From an uncultured SAR324 cluster bacterium (lineage in GTDB: Bacteria; SAR324; NAC60-12): DNA of 42,014 nt. Positions 33,396-41,271 of this stretch are shown one piece after another; the stretch's first letter is position 1; each line of letters opens with the position of its first letter. The notes under the pieces were generated by a model, which did not search any database, was not told the DNA's origin, and saw nothing but the letters and a program-made list of their open reading frames with translations. The DNA is taken from the NCBI GenBank assembly GCA_902513935.1, contig CABXOR010000008.1:1-42014 (forward strand). Direction: 5' to 3'. A program made the translations under genes and the position numbers.

Positions 33396-34187
33396 ATGTT
33401 AAAAGAATGTTTAATTGACAAACTTTGGGTTACGCTTTTTCGTATTCCTATACTGAAAAATTATTGGACACGCAGTTATGAAGCAGTACTCTTTGATCAT
33501 GTGCCATGGACAAAGCTTAACAAACCACTGCCAGAATGCAAAATTGCCTTATTTACAACTGGTGGTATTCATTTGAAATCCGACAAAGCTTTTAATCTGA
33601 TTGATCCACAAGGAGACAGTTCTTTCCGCCGAATCCCTTACAGTGTCACCAAAGAAGATTTAACCATTTCTCACAAATATTACGATCACCGTGACGCAGA
33701 TTTGGATCCAAATCTGATCCTGCCATTTGAGGTCCTATTAGAACTCCAAGCTGAAGGCAGAGTCGGTCCCTCCAACAAATTTCATTACAGTTTCATGGGA
33801 CACATAGAAGAACCTAATTTGACGACTTTAATCCAAAAAAGCGCAGTTGATGCAGCAAAAGAAATCAAGCAGCAGAAAGTTGATATAGTTTTGTTGGTGC
33901 CCGCCTGAGGTATCTGCAACCAGACGGTCGGTTTGGTTCAGCGTGAAGTCGAGAGACAAGGAATTGCGACAGTAGGCATTTCGATTGCCCGTAAGATTAC
34001 CGAGTCGGTTAAACCGCCGCGTACATACCATTTGAAATATCCATTCGGTCATGCCATGGGTGAAGCATTTAATCGGCCTCAGCAAAAGCAAATTTTCCTG
34101 GATTGTCTGGATATACTGGGAACTGCAAACGAACCGGGAATAATCATTGATAGCCCTTATCGCTGGAGGCGACATCAGTTTGAATAA
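33396..34187 (+). CDS. Selenocysteine-containing GrdB-like protein (glycine/sarcosine/betaine reductase selenoprotein B family)
   Basis: Read through the in-frame TGA at 33906-33908, one 264-codon gene (263 residues) results. The N-terminal part has the family blocks (VPWTKLNKPL, IALFTTGGIHLKSDKAF, IDPQGDSSFRRIP, DLTISHKYYDHRDADLDPN, LELQAEGRVG, YSFMGH); the part after the TGA continues the same family (ICNQTVGLVQREVERQGIAT, SIARKITESVKPPRTYH, YPFGHAMGEAFN). The junction LLVPA-U-GICNQT gives a UxxC redox motif where homologues have UxxC or CxxC. A SECIS-like hairpin follows at once. ATG 33396 is preferred over the TTG just before it. A redox role is likely; no other grd genes are present. Confidence 0.9.
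33906..33941 (+). promoter_or_regulatory. Selenocysteine UGA and bacterial SECIS hairpin
   Basis: The TGA (33906-33908) is followed after five bases by a stem of 11 base pairs: 33914-33916 plus 33918-33925 pairing with 33931-33941, with one bulged C at 33917 and a five-base apical loop GGTCG (33926-33930). A GGU in a small apical loop about 18 bases from the UGA is what bacterial SelB recognises, as in the formate dehydrogenase SECIS. Confidence 0.85.
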
Positions 34188-34233
34188 AATTACTGGATTG
34201 TTGAAAGTCCAATTAAATCTTTTGCCTGAAAAC

Positions 34234-34875
34234 CTACTGCAACTCTGCTTTCCAAAGCCCGACTTTAAGTTGTTGGGCTTTATTTTCTGCAGAAAGTAAA
34301 TCTTTATGCTCCAGAGGCAGTTCTTTTTCCAGCAGATAGAATGACCAGCCATTCCGGATTAACCAAATATTTATGTTTGTGTCACCAGTCCAGACCATTC
34401 CATCCAGCCGAAATAATTTGTCTGAGTAATCATAATTGATTCTTACCTGTCTGTTGTAAAAAATCTTTTGCATCTCAAAAGCAGCTTTTTTACGGAACCA
34501 CTCGTTATACTCATTGCCGTGACTGATGGAAAGTTTTGGTGAAACATATTTAAGCCAAACACGTACTTCCTGACGCGGTAAATTCAGATTTTTCTTGGAT
34601 AGTTTGAATGTCCATTTGCGATATTCTGAACGTCTTTCAATACGGATCCAAACGCTTTCTGAATCAGTAACTCTGCTGAAAACTCCTATTAAGATGTTTT
34701 CACTGACCGTACGTAGAGGCTTAGACTTCTTCCTGTCATCCATCCGTCCAAAAAGTTTCTGACGGATACTTTCTGTTTTTAATAATCCTTCCTCCGCGCG
34801 TACTTCGTGGAACTCGCTAATCAGACTTCCGAATAAAAAGATAATTGCCATTAATAAAAAACTATAAAACTTCAT
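34234..34875 (-). CDS. Exported SNase-like (thermonuclease-fold) protein
   Basis: A 213-residue protein with a signal peptide (MKFYSFLLMAIIFLFGSLIS, cleavage near VRA-EEG). The C-terminal half resembles the staphylococcal-nuclease OB fold: NEWFRKKAAFEMQKIFYNRQ, VRINYDYSDKLFRLDGMVW, NINIWLIRNGWSFYLLEKEL, and AENKAQQLKVGLWKAELQ, the usual LxxAExxAxxxxxGLW ending. The usual catalytic Arg/Glu positions are not clearly present, so activity is uncertain. Location is periplasmic or secreted. It converges with the selenoprotein gene and is divergent from lptD. Confidence 0.75.
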   Translation of the reverse strand: MKFYSFLLMAIIFLFGSLISEFHEVRAEEGLLKTESIRQKLFGRMDDRKKSKPLRTVSENILIGVFSRVTDSESVWIRIERRSEYRKWTFKLSKKNLNLPRQEVRVWLKYVSPKLSISHGNEYNEWFRKKAAFEMQKIFYNRQVRINYDYSDKLFRLDGMVWTGDTNINIWLIRNGWSFYLLEKELPLEHKDLLSAENKAQQLKVGLWKAELQ

Positions 34876-34950
34876 TATTTTGCACCTTAACTAATTGTTA
34901 TTGGAATTAATCTGTCAGCTGCCTTGCCTAGAATACTATGAAAATACAGC

Positions 34951-34990
34951 ATAATCCAGCTGTTTTGATTTGGAAAGCAGCCTGGATTAT
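34951..34990. repeat. Hairpin in the SNase-lptD divergent region
   Basis: ATAATCCAGCTG (34951-34962) pairs with CAGCCTGGATTAT (34978-34990), 12 base pairs with one bulged C and a 15-base loop. It lies about 75 bp upstream of the SNase start and 180 bp upstream of lptD. No U-tract follows, so a terminator is unlikely; a regulator site or RNA leader structure is possible. Confidence 0.5.
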
Positions 34991-35171
34991 TTAGAATAAG
35001 TATAGACATGGTACTGGAGATGCAATAAGTTTGCATGTGTTACCTAATTTCATATAAAGTACAGTAAATTCTTCGTTTTTCATAAGATTGGAACTTGTAG
35101 TTTTGCGTCTTCAATGAGCGACCTAAAGAGTTGTTGCAGTCATTTTAACGTTTTTCCATTTCCCGCCAATT

Positions 35172-37784
35172 ATGAGTCCTTTGCCTTCATCGGAGTTCTT
35201 CTCATCAACGCACCGGCAATCTATATCTGTCCCAAATAGTACATTCCCCCGCATTATACAGTCCACAAAATCTCTTATTCCATGGTTAATGTTGTTTTTT
35301 GTTTCCCTTCCTATTCAAGTATTTTCTCAAAACGACATTGATATACCTCAACTTTCTATTAAGACACAATCTTACTTTCACAATCCGGATACTGGATCGT
35401 TTATTTATCGTAACGCAAAAGTAGAGTGGGAGGGAATTACTGTGGAAAGCACAGAAATCCATTACCACCCGGAAACAAACATATTAACTGCAAAAGGTTA
35501 TGTCCGGGTTACAGAAGGAGAAATTGTTGCGGTGATGGATGAATTGGAGATAAACGTCAAAGACCGTAATGGAATTTTTCGTGACACTATCGTTTATGAT
35601 GCTTCAAACAAAGCATACATGACTGCAAAAGAAGTTCGGAGAGTAGGGCCAAATCAATATGTGGCACAAACCTGTACTTTCACAACCTGTAATCCAAAAT
35701 CTCCAGCTTGGCAAATAACTGGAAGTGAAGTCAACTATTATACTAATAATTTTTCATCGTCGCGCAGCTCAATTTTAAAGGTAGGAGGAATACCGGTTTT
35801 TTATTTCCCATACCTTGCCTGGCCTACAGTTAAACAAAGGCAATCTGGATTTCTTCCTCCTGAATATTTGATTGTACGCAGCAGTTTAACAAAATGGGAT
35901 TTGGGATATCGTATTGGTATACCTTACTTCTGGGCAATCGATCCTGAACAGGATTTAACTGTTACTTATGACTGGGTGGAACGACGTGGACCAGGATTTA
36001 GTTTTGATTATCAATACGCATGGACTGAGGGAGTGAGAGGTGAAATAAAATACCAGGAATATTTTGAGCGTGGTCCACGTGATCCAGAGAATGAGTCCGG
36101 AAGCATGAATGCGGACGAGATAGAATCATCCGAATTGCATCCTCGACGCTTTAAATTCCAATTTAACCATAATCAACAACTGGATGGCCAGAGCCGTCTG
36201 ATTACTTCAGCTCTGGTTTTCAGCGACAGTCAGTTTCAAAAGGAATATGAACTGATTGAGAATCCTGCCCCAAACACCGCACAAAATTTTTCTGCAAACA
36301 TCAACAGACAATTTCCAAAAGGAAGTATTTCACTTTCTGCAACTCAAATCCGTGTATTCAGCGAATTAGCTCTGTTAAACAGAAAAATTGATCTCACACA
36401 AGTACAATATCTGCCTGCACTTACATTTCAATTTAGTGATGCATTTTGGCGTAGTGGAAAATCATCGTTGTCAGGTTCAATCGATGGTTCTGTGATTCGT
36501 TATTATAGAGTTCAAGGATACAATGGAGAAGGGATTGTTGCCACTCCAAGTTTTAATTTCCAGTTCCCTTTTTTTCAGATTTTTAACACCAGTTTTAAAA
36601 TTGGAAAAAGAGTTTCCAGTTTCAAAGTACGTGATCCGGATGTACCGGGAAGTGATGATGAATATGGATTTGAAATATTGGACGGAATAGCAGAAATCAA
36701 CACAACTCTTTCACGAATATTTAAACAAGAATCAGGAATATTCAGCCGTTTCAAGCACTTGTTGATACCACGCCTCCAATTCGATTACATTGAAGATGTA
36801 CAGCAAATATCTGATTCCGGAGTTCCCTTCGGTGGATTAATTTCAACACGCAGAATAACAACATTTCGGTTGGAAAATGTCTTGCTGGCCAAAAGACGTT
36901 ACTTTGAGAGAAGCGTGAAACTAACATCTCTCTCATTAAATAGAATGCGCAGAAGGCACATGGATGAAGCCTTAATTCGAAAGTTAGGACTAATTCAAGG
37001 AAAGGAATTTGCTTCAGATAAATTGTTTCTCGACCAGGTAGATAAGCTGTTTGGAGGTACATTAAGCGCTCAACAAAAAGAGATTGTCCTGGCCTATGCT
37101 GAGAAAGGAGTAGTTCCACTTATTAGCAGCAAGATACGAGGCCAGACTCGTGAAGGAAAGAGTTGGAACATGGCAAGTTTAAACTTTGTTCAGCATTATG
37201 ATGTCTTAAAAATAGATCCAGATTTTCAGCCAATCGGTCCGGCAGTAAAGGGGAATGAAACTGATTCAGGCCAACCATTATTACCTCTCAGAACTACTTT
37301 GAGTTTCAATCCCGGTCCGGGTTTCTCCATAAATTATTTCAATCGATATCATCATCAGAAACGCCAGATTGTAGAATATTCCACAAGTTTTGGTTTCGGC
37401 CTTAGCGATCACAACAAAGCATCAGTGAACTTCCATAAAAACGAATTTGCATATCAAACACCTTTTGGTAATGATGTTGCTGCTGCCAACACATTTGGTT
37501 TCAGTAACAGCTTTGAAGCAAGCGATCATTTAGCATTTGGATTTTCTGGAACTGTAAATTTGGATGCGGACAGTTACACTTTACGACGACGTCTGACTTC
37601 AAGTGCTTTTACTTTGGATTACCGTCCGGACTGTTGGAACATTAGGCTTGCTCTGACAGAAAGTGTTGACAAAACGTCAACCAGCAGTGGACGTGAAAAA
37701 GAATACATTAACCGGACTCTTTATGCCTACATAAACCTGGGCGGCATTAAGCTTCCGGAACAGATTTTGCCAGATATGGAATAG
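35172..37784 (+). CDS. lptD: LPS-assembly outer-membrane protein LptD
   Basis: LptD forms, with LptE, the outer-membrane translocon that places lipopolysaccharide on the cell surface. 870 residues. A hydrophobic export segment at about residues 33-53 (SLIPWLMLFFVSLPIQVFSQ) suggests a start nearer to it than the ATG 35172, though no better start is marked. The periplasmic OstA/jellyroll domain follows (about 60-200; AKVEWEGITVESTEIHYHPE, LTAKGYVRVTEGEIVAVMDE), with a CTFTTC cysteine pair near residue 175, then the conserved VGGIPVFYFPYLAWP and a large barrel (FSFDYQYAWTEGVRGEIKYQ) to the C-terminus. An outer-membrane protein gene follows by 4 bp. Confidence 0.93.
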   Translation: MSPLPSSEFFSSTHRQSISVPNSTFPRIIQSTKSLIPWLMLFFVSLPIQVFSQNDIDIPQLSIKTQSYFHNPDTGSFIYRNAKVEWEGITVESTEIHYHPETNILTAKGYVRVTEGEIVAVMDELEINVKDRNGIFRDTIVYDASNKAYMTAKEVRRVGPNQYVAQTCTFTTCNPKSPAWQITGSEVNYYTNNFSSSRSSILKVGGIPVFYFPYLAWPTVKQRQSGFLPPEYLIVRSSLTKWDLGYRIGIPYFWAIDPEQDLTVTYDWVERRGPGFSFDYQYAWTEGVRGEIKYQEYFERGPRDPENESGSMNADEIESSELHPRRFKFQFNHNQQLDGQSRLITSALVFSDSQFQKEYELIENPAPNTAQNFSANINRQFPKGSISLSATQIRVFSELALLNRKIDLTQVQYLPALTFQFSDAFWRSGKSSLSGSIDGSVIRYYRVQGYNGEGIVATPSFNFQFPFFQIFNTSFKIGKRVSSFKVRDPDVPGSDDEYGFEILDGIAEINTTLSRIFKQESGIFSRFKHLLIPRLQFDYIEDVQQISDSGVPFGGLISTRRITTFRLENVLLAKRRYFERSVKLTSLSLNRMRRRHMDEALIRKLGLIQGKEFASDKLFLDQVDKLFGGTLSAQQKEIVLAYAEKGVVPLISSKIRGQTREGKSWNMASLNFVQHYDVLKIDPDFQPIGPAVKGNETDSGQPLLPLRTTLSFNPGPGFSINYFNRYHHQKRQIVEYSTSFGFGLSDHNKASVNFHKNEFAYQTPFGNDVAAANTFGFSNSFEASDHLAFGFSGTVNLDADSYTLRRRLTSSAFTLDYRPDCWNIRLALTESVDKTSTSSGREKEYINRTLYAYINLGGIKLPEQILPDME

Positions 37785-37788
37785 TTAA

Positions 37789-38538
37789 ATGTGCAATTAC
37801 AATTACTTAGAAAATTGTAGATTTTATATTTTTCATATTTTCTGCAATCCCATCAGGTTCATATTGATGCTGTCCTTTTGTATTTTTTTTGCGGCAGGAA
37901 GCTATGCACAGGAAAAAAATACTCCTGTGTCTAGTGAAATGGATAAACGCATTCTTGAATCACGAATTGCAGCACCGGAACCTGAGTTCTTTGTTTCCGG
38001 AACATCCTCACGCTGGCAGGGGTTCTATTTTGGTGTTGGTTTCCGGAAAGTCGGGCTAAAAGTTACGGATGATGTGATAATTTCAGATTCGGATGGAGAA
38101 GCAAACGGAATCGGTGTTAATTTGGGTTATTTTTGGGATGAGCAGGTTATAGAATATGAACGGCAAATTTCAATTGTTGAAGTTTCAAAAACTATTTTTC
38201 ATGATGGAAAATCTGGACAAAGATTAGAAATTATCCAAAACAATTTCTGGTATTCTCAGTACCCAAAAATCAGCAGAGACTTCTATTTACACTATGGTGC
38301 AGGTGTACAATTTACCAAAACTCGTTTTGCTGCAACCGGAAGCAACAAATCTTTTGAGGATGAAATTGCATTAGGAGTTGAAACTGGAGCCTCTTATTTT
38401 GTCACGTATAATTTCTTGTTATATTATCGTTTTTCGGTTGGTCAACAGATTCCCTTTCTTTCCGCCACAGATTCAAGTCCTTTTTTGAAACAAAGTCAAC
38501 TGCATACTTTTTATCTAAATTATTACTTTCCACTCTGA
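37789..38538 (+). CDS. Probable outer-membrane beta-barrel protein downstream of lptD
   Basis: About 249 residues from ATG 37789, four bases after the lptD stop, so probably co-transcribed. A hydrophobic stretch (IRFILMLSFCIFFAAGSYAQ) with a signal cleavage site near SYA-QEK lies 20 residues in; ATG 37867 inside it is a less likely start. The mature part is strand-rich: GFYFGVGFRKVGLKVTDD, ANGIGVNLGYFWDEQVIEYE, FYLHYGAGVQFTKTRFA, and the terminal HTFYLNYYFPL, as in small eight-stranded barrels. No family is recognised. Confidence 0.7.
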   Translation: MCNYNYLENCRFYIFHIFCNPIRFILMLSFCIFFAAGSYAQEKNTPVSSEMDKRILESRIAAPEPEFFVSGTSSRWQGFYFGVGFRKVGLKVTDDVIISDSDGEANGIGVNLGYFWDEQVIEYERQISIVEVSKTIFHDGKSGQRLEIIQNNFWYSQYPKISRDFYLHYGAGVQFTKTRFAATGSNKSFEDEIALGVETGASYFVTYNFLLYYRFSVGQQIPFLSATDSSPFLKQSQLHTFYLNYYFPL

Positions 38539-38598
38539 CTAGTTTTTCAGATTCTCAGATTTTTCGCACGAAAATCTGTGACAAGTTTTTAAATTGTA

Positions 38599-38995
38599 CT
38601 ATTCATAAGTTCTTCCTTCTCGTACTGAAAAAATACTGGGTGGTGCCGTTTGTTCCGAACACTGAATATTGTCTAGTGGACAGCGTTCGCACGTCTGATA
38701 TACTTTCTCCACTACATTTTTAAATTGTGATCCCAAAAATCTGAAAAGGGTTTGAACCTAGAACTGATGAAGGAAAAAACGGTCCCGAGATTTGACCGAG
38801 CCGACCAGTCATACTGATGGGAACCAAGTAATCGTATTCAACTCCTAATCCTTCAGCTAACATCATTATTTTTTCTGCTTTTGGGTACTTTCCCCCATTT
38901 TCTATTTCATTAATATATGAAGCAGATAACCCAGTCAGTACGGCAAGTTGTTTAAGACCAAATCCTTTTTCTTGTCTAAAACAGCGGAACTTCAT
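38599..38995 (-). pseudogene. HTH (XRE-type) transcriptional regulator with internal deletion
   Basis: The N-terminal 91 codons (38720-38995) encode an XRE helix-turn-helix (FRQEKGFGLKQLAVLTGLSA, SYINEIENGGKYPKAEKI, then LGVEYDYLVPI and NPFQIFGITI). This is the start of a long regulator class of about 450-500 residues, in which the HTH and the FGI-type segment precede a large sensor part. In another frame, 38599-38727 reads QFKNVVEKVYQTCERCPL, then CSEQTAPPSIF and a stop, matching the cysteine-rich C-terminus of such regulators. The middle of the gene is missing. The short HTH peptide might still be made. Confidence 0.62.
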
Positions 38996-39069
38996 CCCAA
39001 AAATATAACGTAAATTAAATTTACCTGAGTTAGATGTCAGCTCCGGTTAATTACGTATCTTTTCCCCAA

Positions 39070-40266
39070 TTATTTAGTCTCAGTACCTGCACAAACCCCA
39101 TCTTTTCTTAACTTTTCGATTTGTTCCAAATTATAACCAAGTTCTTTCAAAATAATATCCGTTTGCTCACCAAGCTCTACACCAATGTGCAGATATTCTG
39201 GTTTGCTTCCGGAAAACTTGAATGGGGATGCAATTTGTTTCTGAAAAGAACCATCAGGAGCAGGAACATCTGTAATCATTCCTCTGGCTTTAAACTGCTG
39301 ATGTTCCATAGCTTCCGGAAATTCCAAAACCAATTCAACGCACGCATCGCAATCGGCAAAAACAGATTCCCATACAGTCCACGGACGTTCCAAAAATCGA
39401 TCCCGGAGTATCCTCTTTAGTCGCCTTTGGGCTTCCGGATCAGTCAATTTTGTTTTGAACAAAGTCTCCGGAAGCCCCATAGCATCTATCAATGCAGCAA
39501 GAAATTGAGGTTCCAAACTACTAACAGAAACCCAGCGACCATCTTGCGTTAGGAAATAATCATAAATAGTTCCGCCATTGAGCCAAGTTGATTCTGGTTC
39601 TGCTCCTGGCCCTCCTGCCAGCCAGTTTGCACTTTCAAATACTTTCATGCTGAACAAAGCATCTGCCATACTTATATCGACACTCTGTCCTTCTCCTGTT
39701 TGCTGGCGATGAATTACTGCTGCTAAAATTCCCATTACTACATGATATGAACCTCCAGCAATATCCGCAATCTGAATACCCAGCGGCACAGGTGATTCAT
39801 TTTTTCGACGACTGTAATTACTTATTCCGGAAAGAGCGAGATAATTCAGGTCATGACCGGCACGGTTACGGTAAGGTCCGGTTTGCCCATAACCAGTCAG
39901 TGAACAAAAAATGAGTGCAGGATTGTGTCTGCGGAGTTCCTCATAGTCCAATCCCAACTGCTTCATCACCCCAGGACGAAACTGTTCCAAAACGATATCA
40001 TATTTGCTGACCAATTGTTTAACAATTTTGACGGCATCAGGATTTTTCAAATTTAAGCCAATGGAGTTTTTGGAACGATTAATTGTCGCATGAGTCGCTG
40101 AACCACCTTTTACTTGAATCGGCAGCATTCTCACTAAATCTGGTCGTGTGGGAGATTCTACCCTTAAAACCTTTGCCCCTAAATCTGCAAGTATCATCGA
40201 AGCAAAAGGTCCCGGCAGTAACGTCGAAAAATCAAGAATTTTTAATGAGGAAAGGAGAGCAGGCAT
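39070..40266 (-). CDS. CaiB/BaiF-family CoA transferase (alpha-methylacyl-CoA racemase-like)
   Basis: A class III CoA transferase or racemase of about 398 residues. Motifs: LKILDFSTLLPGPFASMILA, DLGAKVLRVESP, RSKNSIGLNLKNP, VLEQFRPGVMKQLGLDYEEL, FCSLTGYGQTGPYRNRAGHD (with the catalytic Asp region), LGIQIADIAGGSYHVVMGIL and GEGQSVDISMADALFSM. The N-terminal DLG and GHD-LNY segments fit the racemase/CoA-transferase group. ATG 40266 is preferred; a longer frame would overlap maoC. It is one base behind the MaoC gene, so a three-gene acyl-CoA operon is evident. The substrate is not determined. Confidence 0.9.
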   Translation of the reverse strand: MPALLSSLKILDFSTLLPGPFASMILADLGAKVLRVESPTRPDLVRMLPIQVKGGSATHATINRSKNSIGLNLKNPDAVKIVKQLVSKYDIVLEQFRPGVMKQLGLDYEELRRHNPALIFCSLTGYGQTGPYRNRAGHDLNYLALSGISNYSRRKNESPVPLGIQIADIAGGSYHVVMGILAAVIHRQQTGEGQSVDISMADALFSMKVFESANWLAGGPGAEPESTWLNGGTIYDYFLTQDGRWVSVSSLEPQFLAALIDAMGLPETLFKTKLTDPEAQRRLKRILRDRFLERPWTVWESVFADCDACVELVLEFPEAMEHQQFKARGMITDVPAPDGSFQKQIASPFKFSGSKPEYLHIGVELGEQTDIILKELGYNLEQIEKLRKDGVCAGTETK

Positions 40267-40267
40267 A

Positions 40268-40684
40268 TTATTCCAGGGCGACCACAGCTTCTGCGATAAT
40301 GGTCTGTGCCTGTGGGGTGTTTGTCTGTAACTCAAGGCGCACCAGTTTTTCTCCGCCTTCCTCAAACTTTTCAGTAATTTTTCCGGTGCAGGTTACTATG
40401 TCACCGATATGAGTCATTGCAGTGAAACGATTTTTCCAGTTCCTCAGAGTAGATTGTGGAACCCAGTTGGTGATCATCCTGGCCAGGTATCCTGTTGAAA
40501 GCATTCCGTGTGCAATTACATCATCAAATCCAGATGATTTAGCAAAATCAATATCCACGTGAATCGGATTATGGTCTCCGGAAGCACCGCAATAGAGTGC
40601 CAGCGTATGCCGTGTTACTGGAGGAGAGATTAAAGAAGGAATTTCTTCTCCTACTTTTAGAGAGTCGAATGAAGGTGTTTTCAT
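40268..40684 (-). CDS. MaoC-like (R)-specific enoyl-CoA hydratase/dehydratase
   Basis: About 138 residues, hot-dog fold, from ATG 40684 (the longer frame starts inside the upstream gene). The hydratase motif is complete: TLALYCGASGDHNPIHVDID, with the catalytic Asp-x-x-x-x-His pair, then AKSSGFDDVIAHGMLSTGYL, followed by RFTAMTHIGDIVTCTGKI. It would add or remove water across the C2-C3 bond of an acyl-CoA. The preceding gene encodes a MaoC-like protein with a different half, so the two may pair as a heterodimer like mycobacterial HadAB. Confidence 0.88.
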   Translation of the reverse strand: MKTPSFDSLKVGEEIPSLISPPVTRHTLALYCGASGDHNPIHVDIDFAKSSGFDDVIAHGMLSTGYLARMITNWVPQSTLRNWKNRFTAMTHIGDIVTCTGKITEKFEEGGEKLVRLELQTNTPQAQTIIAEAVVALE

Positions 40685-40691
40685 ATTTTTT

Positions 40692-41135
40692 TCATTTATG
40701 ATTGAAAACATAATTGGTGCAGGTTTCAGCCACAATTTCGCCTGCCTGATTGGTGAAGGTGTTTTCTGAAATCACAAACTGTAAAGTTCCTTCTTTTTTA
40801 TCAATGATATCAGAAATTTTTTTGCAGACAGTGATTTTATCACCTGCATATATTGGTGCAAAGTATTTGAAATTTTCTTCTCCGTGCAGCAATTTTTCCA
40901 GGCTTTCACCCAACAAACTCATAAATGCCACCAAATCCAGTGCGTCTATTTCCAGCATAAAAGGAAAAGTTGGAGGTGCCAGCAATCCCGGAAGCCCAGC
41001 AGCTATTGCTGCATCCGTATTTGTATAAATATCTCTAGTTTCACCAAGTGCTTTTGCCAAAAATTTTAACCGCCCCTCTTCGACTGGTAAAGTTACTGGA
41101 AGGAATTCATGGCCTATGTGTTTTTTGTCAATCAT
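40692..41135 (-). CDS. MaoC N-terminal-type dehydratase subunit (FAS1-like hot-dog)
   Basis: A 147-residue hot-dog protein of the MaoC_dehydrat_N type. Features: VTLPVEEGRLKFLAKALGET near the start, AAGLPGLLAPPTFPFMLEI (the L-x-A-P-P-T-F-P turn typical of this family), EENFKYFAPIYAGDKITVCK (the central helix region) and QFVISENTFTNQAGEIVAET. It lacks the catalytic D-x-N-P-x-H motif found in the next gene, consistent with a non-catalytic partner subunit. The genes are 7 bp apart. The start is ATG 41135. Confidence 0.86.
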   Translation of the reverse strand: MIDKKHIGHEFLPVTLPVEEGRLKFLAKALGETRDIYTNTDAAIAAGLPGLLAPPTFPFMLEIDALDLVAFMSLLGESLEKLLHGEENFKYFAPIYAGDKITVCKKISDIIDKKEGTLQFVISENTFTNQAGEIVAETCTNYVFNHK

Positions 41136-41271
41136 GTTTTCAGTGTAAATTTGCCCTATTATTGCTCATAAAACATTTTTTGCATTTCTTAATTGGTATT
41201 TTTACAAATCATTGATGATACACGTGATATTTAACTGTTTATTTCTCAATTAATAATGTTAGTAGATTATA

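Noticed and set aside
33933..34187. Separate 84-codon gene beginning after the TGA
   Set aside because: It is the C-terminal part of the selenoprotein in the same frame, and the TTG start at 33933 lies inside the SECIS stem.
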